Positions 1 to 8,522 are shown, numbered from the stretch's first letter. The stretch is 64,000 bases of DNA from Pseudarthrobacter polychromogenes (GCF_014644495.1 NZ_BMKU01000005.1:277011-341010); one strand, 5' to 3'. Notes: generated by a model not told the origin, from the letters alone. Made by a program: numbers and translations.

Positions 1-1
1 G

Positions 2-754
2 GTGCGTGCAGTGGCGAATTCTGCCTCGGGTGATTCGGTGGTGGACCGCATTGTCCGCTTGCTCTCCGCCTTCCCCGAGGACGTCAGCGCCCTGCAATTG
101 TCCGAACTGGCGGAGCGCGCGGGCCTTCCGCTCACCACTGCCCACCGGCTGGTACGCCAGCTTGCGCACCACGGCCTGCTGGACGCCGCTCCCGGCGGCC
201 TGGTGCGCCCCGGCCTGCGGCTCTGGGAACTGGTCAACCGCACCGCACCCACCCTTGCCCTGCGGCAGGCCGCCATGCCGTTCATGGAGGACATCCAGCA
301 GGTCCTCAACCAGAACGTGAACCTGGCCGTGCTGGACGGCTGGGACGCGCTTTTTGTGGAACGGCTGTCCCGCCGCGGATCCGTGGCCAACCGGGCGAGG
401 GTGGCCGGCCGGATGCCCGTCCATACCTCGTCCGCGGGACTGGCGCTGATGGCCCACCAGGACAGGCTGCTGCAAAGCCAATACCTGGACCAGTTCGCGG
501 ACCCGGACGGTAAGGTCGCCACCGACGCTGTCCGCTTGCTGCTCAGCGAGACGTTCCACCAGGGCTTTGCCCAGCTTAAGGGCGTGGTGGACCCGGACAC
601 GTGGGGGATCGCCGTCCCTGTGCTGGACGCCCGCCAGCGCGCGGTGGCGTCGCTCGGCGTCGTGGTCCCTTTGCGCGAGATGCGGCTGCAGGCACTGGTG
701 CCCGCACTGCAGACGGCCGCCAGGGGGATAGCCCGCAGGCTGAACGACTCGTAG
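2..754 (+). CDS. IclR family transcriptional regulator, probable regulator of pobA
   Basis: The product is 250 aa with the IclR layout: an N-terminal winged helix-turn-helix (about residues 10-75, containing LPLTTAHRLVRQL) and a C-terminal effector-binding domain (about 90-245). It lies directly upstream of, and on the same strand as, 4-hydroxybenzoate hydroxylase. IclR proteins commonly control aromatic pathways (PobR, PcaU, PcaR), so pobA is the obvious target. A perfect TTCCGTT-g-AACGGAA palindrome in the gap between the two genes is a plausible binding site. The GTG at base 2 touches the window edge, so an earlier start cannot be excluded; a second in-frame GTG is at 11. The family call is firm; the role in 4-hydroxybenzoate control is inferred from position. 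Confidence 0.85.
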   Translation: MRAVANSASGDSVVDRIVRLLSAFPEDVSALQLSELAERAGLPLTTAHRLVRQLAHHGLLDAAPGGLVRPGLRLWELVNRTAPTLALRQAAMPFMEDIQQVLNQNVNLAVLDGWDALFVERLSRRGSVANRARVAGRMPVHTSSAGLALMAHQDRLLQSQYLDQFADPDGKVATDAVRLLLSETFHQGFAQLKGVVDPDTWGIAVPVLDARQRAVASLGVVVPLREMRLQALVPALQTAARGIARRLNDS

Positions 755-768
755 GCCGGCACCAATTC

Positions 769-783
769 TTCCGTTGAACGGAA
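769..783. promoter_or_regulatory. Perfect 15-bp palindrome upstream of pobA, candidate IclR operator
   Basis: TTCCGTTGAACGGAA is a perfect dyad around a single central G. It sits between the IclR gene stop (754) and the pobA start (878). IclR-family sites are often of the TTCCG-N-CGGAA type. Binding is inferred. Confidence 0.55.
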
Positions 784-877
784 TTCATATAACGCCGCTC
801 ACCTGCCGGAGCGCACACTGTTGGCAGAAGCACCACACGGCCGCGCAGCTGCGGCCCCGCAACGAAGCGAGAACGCC

Positions 878-2065
878 ATGCCACGCACAATCATCACCAC
901 CCAGGTGGCCATCATGGGCGCAGGCCCGGCCGGCCTCATGCTGTCCCACCTGCTGGCCAAGGCCGGCATTGAGTCCACCGTCATTGAAGTCCGCAGCCAC
1001 AAGGACATCTCGGAGACCGTCCGCGCGGGCATCCTGGAGCACGGCACCGTCAACATGCTCGTGGACAGCGGGGTCTCGGACCGGGTGCTGCGCGACGGGG
1101 ACCGGCACGACGGCATCGAACTCCGGTTCAACGGGGAGAGCCATCGCGTGGATTTCAAGGACCTGGTGGGGGAGTCCGTCTGGCTCTACCCGCAGACCGA
1201 CGTGTTCCTGGACCTCGCCGCCCGCAGGAAGACCGACGGCGGGGACGTCCGCTACAGCGTCACGGACACCACCGTGCATGACCTGGAAGGCCGGCCAAAG
1301 GTCTGGTTTACGGACTCCGAAGGGGCGGAGTTTGAGATCCAGGCCGACTTCCTGGTGGGTGCAGACGGGTCCCGCAGCCACTGCCGCTTCCAGATTCCCG
1401 AGGCCAGCCGCAAGTGGTACTTCCACGAGTACCCGTTTGCCTGGTTCGGAATCCTGGCCGAGGCTCCGCGCAGCGCCGACGAACTGATCTACGCCAACTC
1501 CGCCAATGGCTTTGCCCTGATCAGCCAGCGGACCGAGACCGTCCAGCGCATGTACTTCCAGTGCGACCCCAAGGAGAACGTGGCGGAGTGGGATGACGAC
1601 CGGATCTGGGCGGAGTTCCGCAGCAGGGTCAACGGCAACGGCTTTGAGCTCAAGGAGGGGCCGGTGATCGACAAGATGGTCCTGCCGTTCCGCAGCTTCG
1701 TGCATACGCCCATGCGTCACGGCAACCTGTTCCTCGCCGGCGACGCCGCCCACACGGTCCCGCCCACCGGCGCCAAAGGCCTCAACCTCGCCATCCACGA
1801 CGTCAAGATGCTCTTCGAGGGTCTGGATACCCATTACAACTCTGGCTCGGACCACCTCCTGGACTCTTTCAGCGGCCGGGCCCTGGAGCGGGTGTGGAAA
1901 GCGCAGCAGTTCTCCTACTGGATGACCACCATGCTGCACACCTCCACCGATGCGGACGACTTCTCCCGGGCGCGCCAGCTCGGCGAGCTGAATTCCGTGG
2001 TGTCGTCAAGGCACGGCATGGCCTACCTGGCGGAGGCCTACACCGGCTGGCCGGGCCACGCCTGA
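878..2065 (+). CDS. pobA: 4-hydroxybenzoate 3-monooxygenase (p-hydroxybenzoate hydroxylase)
   Basis: This FAD enzyme hydroxylates 4-hydroxybenzoate to protocatechuate using NAD(P)H and O2, feeding the beta-ketoadipate pathway. The 395-aa length matches PobA (about 394). The N-terminal Rossmann motif GAGPAGLML is at residues 12-20, followed by the group A hydroxylase motif RAGILEHGTV. The DG motif is GADGSRS, and the GD motif GDAAHTVPPTGAKG carries the FAD ribityl contact. The start is the ATG at 878; an upstream in-frame ATG at 821 would add 19 residues before the Rossmann strand, with no homology expected. The pathway's ring-cleavage genes are not in this window. Control is probably by the IclR protein upstream. 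Confidence is high because motif spacing and length both fit. Confidence 0.95.
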   Translation: MPRTIITTQVAIMGAGPAGLMLSHLLAKAGIESTVIEVRSHKDISETVRAGILEHGTVNMLVDSGVSDRVLRDGDRHDGIELRFNGESHRVDFKDLVGESVWLYPQTDVFLDLAARRKTDGGDVRYSVTDTTVHDLEGRPKVWFTDSEGAEFEIQADFLVGADGSRSHCRFQIPEASRKWYFHEYPFAWFGILAEAPRSADELIYANSANGFALISQRTETVQRMYFQCDPKENVAEWDDDRIWAEFRSRVNGNGFELKEGPVIDKMVLPFRSFVHTPMRHGNLFLAGDAAHTVPPTGAKGLNLAIHDVKMLFEGLDTHYNSGSDHLLDSFSGRALERVWKAQQFSYWMTTMLHTSTDADDFSRARQLGELNSVVSSRHGMAYLAEAYTGWPGHA

Positions 2066-2069
2066 CGTG

Positions 2070-2136
2070 CAGAGTTTTTGTCCAGATATGCAGGGTAAAT
2101 AGCCCTTACACCCTGCATATCTGGACAAAAACTCTG
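2070..2136. terminator. 27-bp perfect inverted repeat between convergent pobA and tetR
   Basis: Two 27-nt arms (2070-2096 and 2110-2136) are exactly complementary around a 13-nt loop. The arms carry CAGAGTTTTTGTCC and its complement, so a T-run lies within one arm and an A-run within the other. The position between convergent genes fits a two-way terminator. The AT-rich, unusually long perfect arms also resemble a small palindromic repeat element. Confidence 0.7.
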
Positions 2137-2163
2137 TGGGGAGGGGCGACGGCGGGAGGCGCC

Positions 2164-2703
2164 TTAGGGGGCGAGCAGCCGGCGGACTGCGGCTGCGATG
2201 GACGCGGCCTCAGGCCGCTCGTCCCGCCTGACCGTGAGCAGGTGGAGCAGGACACCGTCGCCATAATCCGCCAGGTCCCGTGCCCGGGCGGCCGCATCGG
2301 CCACCCCCAGCGCGGTGAGGGCCGGGACCAGGCCGCCCACCAGCCGGAAATGCCCGGCAGTTACCGCTTCCGGCCGGTCCAGCGAAAGGGCCAGCCGGGC
2401 GCGGGTCAGGCCCGCGTGCTCGCCGGCCAGCGCCAGCAGCATGGAAGCCAGTTGGCCCGCAAGTTCCTCGAGGTTCCGCGGCGGACCAGCCGCTCCCTGG
2501 TCCCGGAGCAGCTGGGTGTCCAGGTGCTCCAGGCGGTCCAGCACCGCTTCCACCAGGGCGGTTCGGTTGCGGAAATAGTTGGAGGTGGTCCCTTCCGCCA
2601 CCTGCGCGGCGGCGTCCACGGCCCGGTGGGTAAGGCCCTTCATTCCCTTGTCAGCCACGAGGGCGAGGGCGGCATCAAGGAGCTGGGTCCGGCGGTCAGG
2701 CAT
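2164..2703 (-). CDS. TetR family transcriptional regulator
   Basis: The product is 179 aa. The N-terminal TetR helix-turn-helix is clear (about residues 5-50: LLDAALALVADKGMKGLTHR, then VAEGTTSNYFRNR). The helical ligand-binding domain behind it is not diagnostic. The gene diverges from the FAD monooxygenase at 2760, with only 56 bp between the starts, and that gap holds two overlapping palindromes. It therefore probably represses itself and the monooxygenase. The ATG at 2703 is the natural start, because the HTH begins a few residues later. The ligand cannot be deduced. Confidence 0.88.
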   Translation of the reverse strand: MPDRRTQLLDAALALVADKGMKGLTHRAVDAAAQVAEGTTSNYFRNRTALVEAVLDRLEHLDTQLLRDQGAAGPPRNLEELAGQLASMLLALAGEHAGLTRARLALSLDRPEAVTAGHFRLVGGLVPALTALGVADAAARARDLADYGDGVLLHLLTVRRDERPEAASIAAAVRRLLAP

Positions 2704-2733
2704 GCGCCCAGTGTAATTGAGCCCTTCCGGATC

Positions 2734-2755
2734 ACTACAAAAGTAGTAAATTTAC
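2734..2755. promoter_or_regulatory. Overlapping palindromes in the tetR/monooxygenase gap, candidate TetR operator
   Basis: ACTAC-aaaa-GTAGT (2734-2747) and the 10-bp palindrome GTAAATTTAC (2746-2755) share two bases. They end five bases before the monooxygenase ATG at 2760, which has no Shine-Dalgarno sequence. The monooxygenase mRNA may therefore be leaderless, with the operator over the promoter. Inference. Confidence 0.5.
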
Positions 2756-2759
2756 GTGC

Positions 2760-3815
2760 ATGGACACAATCTCGATTGTTGGCGGCGGCATTGCCGGCCT
2801 GGCGCTGGCCGCGGGCCTGGACTCCAGCCGGTTCCTGGTGACGTTGTACGAGAAACGGCCCGAGCTGCCGGCAGTGGGCCACGCGCTGGGGATGTGGCCC
2901 AACGCCCAACGTGCGCTTGCGAGGCTGGGAATCCTTGAAGAGGCCCGGGCGGTCAGCCCGATGATCGGCAGCGGATCGGTCCGTGACGCCCAGGGAGAGC
3001 CCTGGATCACCATCAACGCGGGGGAGATGTTCGGCATCTCCCGGGTTGACCTGCTGCGGTTGCTGGACGGTGCCGTCCCGGGAACCGTCCGCCGGATCAC
3101 CAGCACCGTCAGGTCACTTCCCGACGACGGCAGCCTGGTGGTCGGTGCTGACGGCGTGCACAGCGCAGTCCGGCGGGATGTCTGGGGCGCCGGAACGGAT
3201 GCACGCCTCACCCCGTACCTCGCCCTCCGCGGGACCCTGCCTGCTCCGGTCAGCCAGGACGAGGTGGGCGAGTACTGGGGCCGCGGCGACCTGTTCGGCA
3301 TGGCTGCCGCCCGGGGAGGGTCCTTCTGGTGGGCCAGCTACCGGTCCGGGATGGGCCCGTACGGGATTGACGCAGCGTCAGCCCTGGAATACGCCCGGGA
3401 GCGCTATTCCGGCCACGCGCCCGCCATCCGCCGCACGCTGGCCGCAGCCACGCCCGAAGCATGCCTTGTCCAGCGGATCTGGACAGTTCCGCATCTTGGC
3501 TCCTACGTCCGCGGGCGGACCGTGCTCATCGGCGATGCCGCCCACGCCATGCTGCCCACCCTGGGGCGCGGCGCCTGCGAGTCTCTGGTGGATGCCGTAA
3601 CACTGGCTGACCTCCTCAACACGCTGCCCGAAGGCCAGGCACTGCGTGCCTACGACCGGCAGCGTCGGCCAAGGACCCGCGCCCTCAGCCTGGCGTCCTC
3701 TGCCATGGGGCGCGTCGCCTTTGCGGACGGTGCCCAGCCGCTGCGTGACGGCGTCCTCAAGCTGGCCCGGCGGCGGAACGCCCGCGCCGCCGTCGTCAGC
3801 GGTTCCGCTGGCTGA
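2760..3815 (+). CDS. FAD-dependent aromatic monooxygenase (salicylate hydroxylase-like)
   Basis: The product is 351 aa, a group A flavoprotein monooxygenase. The FAD Rossmann motif GGGIAGLALAAGL is at residues 8-20, the DG motif is VVGADGVHSAVRRDVWG, and the GD motif is VLIGDAAHAMLPTLGRGACE. It is shorter than typical salicylate or 3-hydroxybenzoate hydroxylases (about 390-400 aa); the shortfall is between the first Rossmann unit and the DG motif. It diverges from a TetR regulator and ends one base before the convergent ABC permease gene. The substrate is unknown. Oxidation of a small aromatic, or of a drug-like compound sensed by the TetR protein, is the likely job. No ribosome-binding site is visible before the ATG. 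Confidence 0.8.
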   Translation: MDTISIVGGGIAGLALAAGLDSSRFLVTLYEKRPELPAVGHALGMWPNAQRALARLGILEEARAVSPMIGSGSVRDAQGEPWITINAGEMFGISRVDLLRLLDGAVPGTVRRITSTVRSLPDDGSLVVGADGVHSAVRRDVWGAGTDARLTPYLALRGTLPAPVSQDEVGEYWGRGDLFGMAAARGGSFWWASYRSGMGPYGIDAASALEYARERYSGHAPAIRRTLAAATPEACLVQRIWTVPHLGSYVRGRTVLIGDAAHAMLPTLGRGACESLVDAVTLADLLNTLPEGQALRAYDRQRRPRTRALSLASSAMGRVAFADGAQPLRDGVLKLARRRNARAAVVSGSAG

Positions 3816-5636
3816 TCAGCGCACGGGAGCTGCAGGCTGCGCGGCGTCCTCCCCGGCCACCGGCGTTCCCGGAAGCCCCGGACCGGGAACCTGGGAGGCC
3901 GGCGGGACGGCCGGCAGCTTCTTCTTCCGGGACCGCTCCCTGCTGGAGCGGCCATAGACGAGATACATGGTCACACCGGTGATGACCATCAGCAGCACCG
4001 TGTAGACGAACGTGTTGGCGACTCCGTCAACGCCCTCCGCGCCGTCGGTATTGGCCTTGATGACCAGGCCCAGCGGCTGGACCAGGGGGTGGGCCAGGAA
4101 GATCGCGGTGTCGTAGTCGTCCAGCAGGCTGTTGAAGTTCAGCGCCGTGATGGCGGCGGCCGCCGGGAGCACCAGCGGCAGGAGGATCCGCCGGAAGACG
4201 TACAAGGTCTTGGCGCCCATGATGGCCGCAGCCTCCTCCAAGGAGGAGTTGACCGAGGCGAAGGACGCCTTGAGCATGCGCAGCGTGAACGGGATCTTCA
4301 CCGTGACGAACGCGATCAGCAGGATCACGGTGGTCCCGGTGAGGACTGCCCCCCCCACCAGGGGATTGGGGTGGTCGTAGCTGATGATGAGGCCCAGGGC
4401 CAGGAGCGCGGACGGCAGGATCCACGGAATGTGGAGCAGGTATTCGAAGACTGAGGCCACCCAGTTCTTGTACTTCTGCAGCAGCCGGGCCACAAACAGC
4501 AGCCCGCCCACGGCGATCAACGCCGCCAGGGCGCTGTACACCACGCTCACGATGAACGGCCGCAGCCCGGACGGCTGGGTCAGGACCCGCTGGTAGTTCT
4601 CCAGCGTGAGGCTGCCGAACACCAGCTCGCCCGTCTGGATCGCGGCGCCGTCGGCAAAGGAGTACAGCACAATCAGCACCACCGGCAGCGTGTACACCGC
4701 AAACAGCAGATAGGCCACCGCGTGGACCACCACGTTGGCCACAGGGTTGGTGATGTCCTGCTTCTGCAGCGCCGAGGAAACTTTGGACACCGAAAAATAC
4801 GTGCCGCCCTTTTCCAGCCGGGACATCACGGCGAGCATCAGTATGGTGGCCAAACCCAGGATCACGGCCAGCAGCGCCGCCAGGTCCCGCGAGGTGGGGC
4901 TGTTGGTGAACGTCAGGATCATCGGGGTGATGGTCTGGAAGTCTCGTCCTCCGAGCACCTGCGGAGCGCTCAGGGCGCCGAGCCCGGTCAGGAAAGACAG
5001 GATGGTGACGGCGAACAGGGTCGGCTTGAGCATCGGCAGCACGATCCGCCGCAGGATGGTCCAGGTGGACGCCCCCAGGTTCCGGGCCGCTTCAATGGTC
5101 TGGTAGTCAACGCCTTTCAGGGCGTTGGCCACGAACAGCATGTGGTTGGTGGTGGTGGCGAACGTCATCACCACCAGGACGGCGAAGAAACCCGAGAACC
5201 ACGCGGGGTCCATGCCGGGAAACACCTTGACCAGCAGGGACGTGACAATTCCCTTGTCCCCGTAGATGAACTTGTACCCGGCAGCCAGGACGATGCCGCC
5301 GTAGATGAAGGTGGACGCGTAGCCCAGGAACAGGATCCTGGAACCGCGGATCTGGAAGTAGTGCGTCACCAGGACAATGAACACACCCACCAGGTTCACC
5401 GTGATGGACAGGGCCACCGCCAGCAGGAAACTGTTGCCCAGCGCCTTCATGGCGCGTTGGGACGAGAAGAGCTTTTCCGCGGCCCGCCCGGAGAAGCTGC
5501 CGTCCGGGAAGAAGGTGGCGATCAGGACGTTGATGTTGGGCCAGACCAGGAATGCCGCGATGAACCAGGTCAGGACGGCCCCCACGATCAGTACGAAGGG
5601 GGAGCGGACCATGGCGCGAACCGCCGTGCTGCTCAT
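3816..5636 (-). CDS. ABC transporter permease, two fused permease modules (Fe3+/2-aminoethylphosphonate type)
   Basis: This 606-aa membrane protein carries two tandem binding-protein-dependent permease domains. The first half holds an EAA-type loop (EAARNLGASTWTILRRIVLP). The second half repeats it (EEAAAIMGAKTLYVFRRILLP). About twelve membrane segments are visible, and the C-terminal tail is cytoplasmic and Pro/Ala-rich. Single-chain double permeases of this kind are known from the FbpB, ThiP and PhnV/U transporters. Its ATG overlaps the ATPase stop (ATGA, 5633-5636), so the two are translationally coupled. The substrate is not determinable from the permease; ferric iron, aminoethylphosphonate, thiamine and polyamine importers share the fold. 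Confidence 0.88.
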   Translation of the reverse strand: MSSTAVRAMVRSPFVLIVGAVLTWFIAAFLVWPNINVLIATFFPDGSFSGRAAEKLFSSQRAMKALGNSFLLAVALSITVNLVGVFIVLVTHYFQIRGSRILFLGYASTFIYGGIVLAAGYKFIYGDKGIVTSLLVKVFPGMDPAWFSGFFAVLVVMTFATTTNHMLFVANALKGVDYQTIEAARNLGASTWTILRRIVLPMLKPTLFAVTILSFLTGLGALSAPQVLGGRDFQTITPMILTFTNSPTSRDLAALLAVILGLATILMLAVMSRLEKGGTYFSVSKVSSALQKQDITNPVANVVVHAVAYLLFAVYTLPVVLIVLYSFADGAAIQTGELVFGSLTLENYQRVLTQPSGLRPFIVSVVYSALAALIAVGGLLFVARLLQKYKNWVASVFEYLLHIPWILPSALLALGLIISYDHPNPLVGGAVLTGTTVILLIAFVTVKIPFTLRMLKASFASVNSSLEEAAAIMGAKTLYVFRRILLPLVLPAAAAITALNFNSLLDDYDTAIFLAHPLVQPLGLVIKANTDGAEGVDGVANTFVYTVLLMVITGVTMYLVYGRSSRERSRKKKLPAVPPASQVPGPGLPGTPVAGEDAAQPAAPVR

Positions 5637-6700
5637 GGCAGGACTGCTGCCGGGTCCCGCTGCCGAAGGGCGGCGCCTGTGTCCGGGTGGTATTGCAGAA
5701 CGTGGGCAGGCTGGAGGTAGACGGTGGTTTCCGTGCCGGGGTCGTGGTGGGCGCCGCCTTCTTCCTTCACCAGGAGGCGGATGTCGGCGCCGTGGCTGCG
5801 CACCACGTACCGGCTGTGCAGGCCGTGGTAGGTGCGGGACACCACCGTGCCGGGAAGTCCGACGGCGGCTCCCCCTTCAGGCGCGGGGCTCAGGGACGCC
5901 TTTTCCACCCGCAGGTAGGAATTGGCGTCCGGGCTGAGCCCCGCCCCTGAGAGCCGGTTCAGCTCCGCCACGAACTCCGGCGTCAGGGCCGAGCTGTCCC
6001 CGATGAAGTTGCAGACGAATTCGGTGGCCGAATGGTCGTAGATCTCCTGCGGGGTCCCCACCTGCTCCACCGCGCCCTTGTTGAACACGGCTACACGGTC
6101 GCTCATGGCCAGGGCCTCGTCCTGGTCATGGGTGACGTACACCGTGGTGATCCCGAATTCGCTCTGCAGGTCCTTGAGCTGCTGGCGGAGCTGGTGGCGC
6201 AGCTTGGCATCCAGGTTGGACAGCGGCTCATCCAGCAGCAGGATTTTGGGCCGCAGCACCAGGGCCCGCGCCACCGCCACGCGCTGCTGCTGCCCGCCGG
6301 ACAGCTCGGCGACGTTCTTGGACAGCTGCTCATCGCTGAGTTCCACCCGCCGGGCAATGTCCCGGACCAGGCGGTCGCTGTCCGCGGGTTTCTCCTTCCG
6401 GACCCGCAGCCCGAAGGCGATGTTTTCCCACACGCTCATGCTGGGGAAGAGGGCATAGTTCTGGAACACCATGCCCACCTGCCTTTTGTCGCTGGGAAGC
6501 CGGGTGACGTCCTTGCCGTCAACGTGCACTGTGCCGTTGGAAGGCTGGATGAAGCCCGCCAGCGTGCGCAGCGCCGTCGTCTTCCCGCAGCCGGACGGCC
6601 CCAGGAGGGTGAAGAACTCCCCCGGGAGCACGTGCAGGTCAAGGCCCGGGATGGCGGTGAAATCACCAAAGGAAACTTCGATGTTGTCCAAGCGGATCAT
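5633..6700 (-). CDS. ABC transporter ATP-binding protein (Fe3+/polyamine/AEP importer type)
   Basis: The 355-aa protein has a complete ABC ATPase core in its first 240 residues: Walker A GPSGCGKTTA, Q-loop VFQNYALFP, signature LSGGQQQRVAVARAL, Walker B ILLLDEP and H-loop VYVTHDQDEALAMSD. The remaining 115 residues form a TOBE-type regulatory domain, as in PotA/FbpC importers. It lies between the binding-protein gene (59 bp upstream) and the fused permease (4-bp overlap) in one minus-strand operon. It powers uptake through the fused permease. Confidence 0.92.
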   Translation of the reverse strand: MIRLDNIEVSFGDFTAIPGLDLHVLPGEFFTLLGPSGCGKTTALRTLAGFIQPSNGTVHVDGKDVTRLPSDKRQVGMVFQNYALFPSMSVWENIAFGLRVRKEKPADSDRLVRDIARRVELSDEQLSKNVAELSGGQQQRVAVARALVLRPKILLLDEPLSNLDAKLRHQLRQQLKDLQSEFGITTVYVTHDQDEALAMSDRVAVFNKGAVEQVGTPQEIYDHSATEFVCNFIGDSSALTPEFVAELNRLSGAGLSPDANSYLRVEKASLSPAPEGGAAVGLPGTVVSRTYHGLHSRYVVRSHGADIRLLVKEEGGAHHDPGTETTVYLQPAHVLQYHPDTGAALRQRDPAAVLP

Positions 6701-6758
6701 GGCAAACCTGTCTGATGAAGCAAACGGCTGGGTGGACGGGGACCGGCAGTGTGCCGGG

Positions 6759-7832
6759 TTACGTCATGTACTCCAGCTCGATCTTTTCCACCCAGGCGCC
6801 CATGTTTTCCTGCACGAAGTCCCAGTCGATGTCCTGCTGCTTGAGGTCCGCGAAGAAGTCCACCACCTCGGGATTGGCCTGGGCTTCGGCCTCCTTGTTC
6901 ACCGGCATCGCGTTGAACTGCTGGGCAAACTCGCCCTGGACTTCGGCGCTGCCGAACCAGTCGATGAACTTCTGCGCCTGTTCCTTCTTTTCTGTGCCCT
7001 TCACCAGCGCGATCTGTTCCACGGCCAGCGGGACGCCAACGGACGGGACCACTGTTTCCACGTTGACGTTGAAGGACTTCTCGCGTTCGGCGATGATCGA
7101 GGACGGCATCTGGCCCATGTCCACTTCACCGGCCGCGATCCGGGCAAAGAGGTCGGTCTTCGCAACTGCAGGGCTGCCGTTCTGGAAGTACTGCTCCACC
7201 TGCTCCCAGCCTTCGTCCGAGACGCCAAGGTCGCCGGAGTCGTCCTGGTAGCGGCTGAGGATTCCGGCGAAGACCAGCTGTGCCGTGGCGGTGCCCAGGC
7301 CGGTTACCCGCTCGTAGCGGTCTTTGAAGTCGTCCTTGGTCCACAGGTCGGTCCAGTCCTGCGGGGCGTTGTCCGCGGGGATCTTGTCCGAGTTGTAGCC
7401 GAGGAGGATGGCCTGCTTGACCAGCGGCCAGTACGTTTCGCCGTCGCCCAGTTCCTTGTCCACCTCGCCCGCCCACGACGGTTCGTAGGCCTCCAGGGCG
7501 TCCTCGGCCTGGATCTGCGAGAAGTACATGTTGTTGAGCCCGAAAGCGACGTCGGCGATGGGGTTGTTCTTTTCCGCGATCAGCTTGTTGGTGGCGTCCG
7601 CACCGCCCGCGCCGACGATCTCGATCTTGAAGCCGGCCTCGGCGGCCTTGGCGGTCCACCATTCCCCGCGGCCCTCACCGTTGGAGTTGGTGTAAACCAC
7701 CAGGGTGTCCCCGGAACCGCCTGCCGGGGCTGAGGCATCACCGGACGCTCCCGGCGATGCTTCACCTCCTCCGCATCCGGCAAGAAGGGTGACGGCGACG
7801 GCGGCGGCAACCAAAGTCTTCAAAGTACGCAC
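6759..7832 (-). CDS. ABC transporter substrate-binding lipoprotein (AfuA/PhnS-like)
   Basis: The 357-aa protein begins with a lipoprotein signal peptide; the lipobox LLAGC places the lipidated Cys at about residue 20. A short Gly/Ser/Ala linker follows, then a class II periplasmic-binding fold opening with LVVYTNSNGEG. Such openings are typical of COG1840 proteins that bind Fe3+ or 2-aminoethylphosphonate. It is the first gene of the operon, and the GTG start at 7832 is the only one preceding the signal peptide. A dyad about 70 bp upstream may be its operator. Cannot tell iron from phosphonate; no phosphonate-degrading gene is adjacent. Confidence 0.85.
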   Translation of the reverse strand: MRTLKTLVAAAVAVTLLAGCGGGEASPGASGDASAPAGGSGDTLVVYTNSNGEGRGEWWTAKAAEAGFKIEIVGAGGADATNKLIAEKNNPIADVAFGLNNMYFSQIQAEDALEAYEPSWAGEVDKELGDGETYWPLVKQAILLGYNSDKIPADNAPQDWTDLWTKDDFKDRYERVTGLGTATAQLVFAGILSRYQDDSGDLGVSDEGWEQVEQYFQNGSPAVAKTDLFARIAAGEVDMGQMPSSIIAEREKSFNVNVETVVPSVGVPLAVEQIALVKGTEKKEQAQKFIDWFGSAEVQGEFAQQFNAMPVNKEAEAQANPEVVDFFADLKQQDIDWDFVQENMGAWVEKIELEYMT

Positions 7833-7903
7833 GATCTGGACTCATTTCTGGACTGGAATCGGAGCATGTCCGGCAAGCCTAACGCCGGGCAGGCGGAATT
7901 CAC

Positions 7904-7935
7904 GGCTGTTATGGCTATCGATTCGATAAACAGCC
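7904..7935. promoter_or_regulatory. Nested dyad upstream of the ABC importer operon, candidate operator
   Basis: Outer arms GGCTGTT (7904-7910) and AACAGCC (7929-7935) enclose an inner TATCG-att-CGATA (7916-7928). The element lies in the 176-bp gap before the binding-protein GTG, on the side where its promoter must be. The rest of the gap shows nothing clear. The regulator is unknown. Confidence 0.45.
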
Positions 7936-8008
7936 CGGCTGGTTACTCTGGTCCAGTCAAAGGAACGGCCGGGGGCGTGCGGGTAAACAGGCGGTAAAGC
8001 GTCAGCCG

Positions 8009-8449
8009 CTACTGTGCGTCTCCGCTGAGCGTCTCCGTCAGGTGGTGGGTGGGGATCCTGTCCCGGTCGTAGGTGATTTCCGTGTAGCCGTGAGGCTCCG
8101 GCCTGCCTGATGGGTTGAGGTTCACGAAGACGATTTCCTCGATGGTGAGGATGCTCTGGCGGGTGATCATGTTGCGGACCTCGGCGCGCATGGTCAGGGA
8201 TGTCCGGCCGAAGCGCGTGGCAGTCAGCCCCATTTCGATCAGGTCGCCCTGCACTGCTGAGCTGACGAAGTTGATCTCCGAGATGTACTTGGTGACGGCG
8301 CGCCCGTTGCCCAGCTGGAGGATCGCATAGATGGCCGCTTCCTCATCGATCCACTTCAGCAGGCTGCCGCCGAACAGCGTCCCATTTGCGTTCAGGTCCT
8401 CGGGCCGGACCCACTTGCGGGTACGGAAAGTGATGTCTGCTGTCTCCAT
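8009..8449 (-). CDS. Acyl-CoA thioesterase, hotdog fold (YciA/BACH type)
   Basis: The product is 146 aa, one hotdog domain. The segment LNANGTLFGGSLLKWIDEEA matches the N-x-x-G-x-x-x-G-G-x-x-x-x-x-x-D signature of YciA-like acyl-CoA thioesterases. The Asp is catalytic, and the helix after it packs in the hotdog core. It would hydrolyse acyl-CoA to free fatty acid and CoA in the cytoplasm, probably as a hexamer of single-domain chains. The gene stands alone, between the ABC operon and an acetyltransferase gene on the same strand. The acyl-chain preference cannot be read from sequence. Confidence 0.87.
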   Translation of the reverse strand: METADITFRTRKWVRPEDLNANGTLFGGSLLKWIDEEAAIYAILQLGNGRAVTKYISEINFVSSAVQGDLIEMGLTATRFGRTSLTMRAEVRNMITRQSILTIEEIVFVNLNPSGRPEPHGYTEITYDRDRIPTHHLTETLSGDAQ

Positions 8450-8522
8450 AGGCCGAGGTTAGCCGAGGCGCTGCGGCCGCACCCACTGTGACGAAGCCCG
8501 CCCCGGAAGCCGGGACGCCTGC

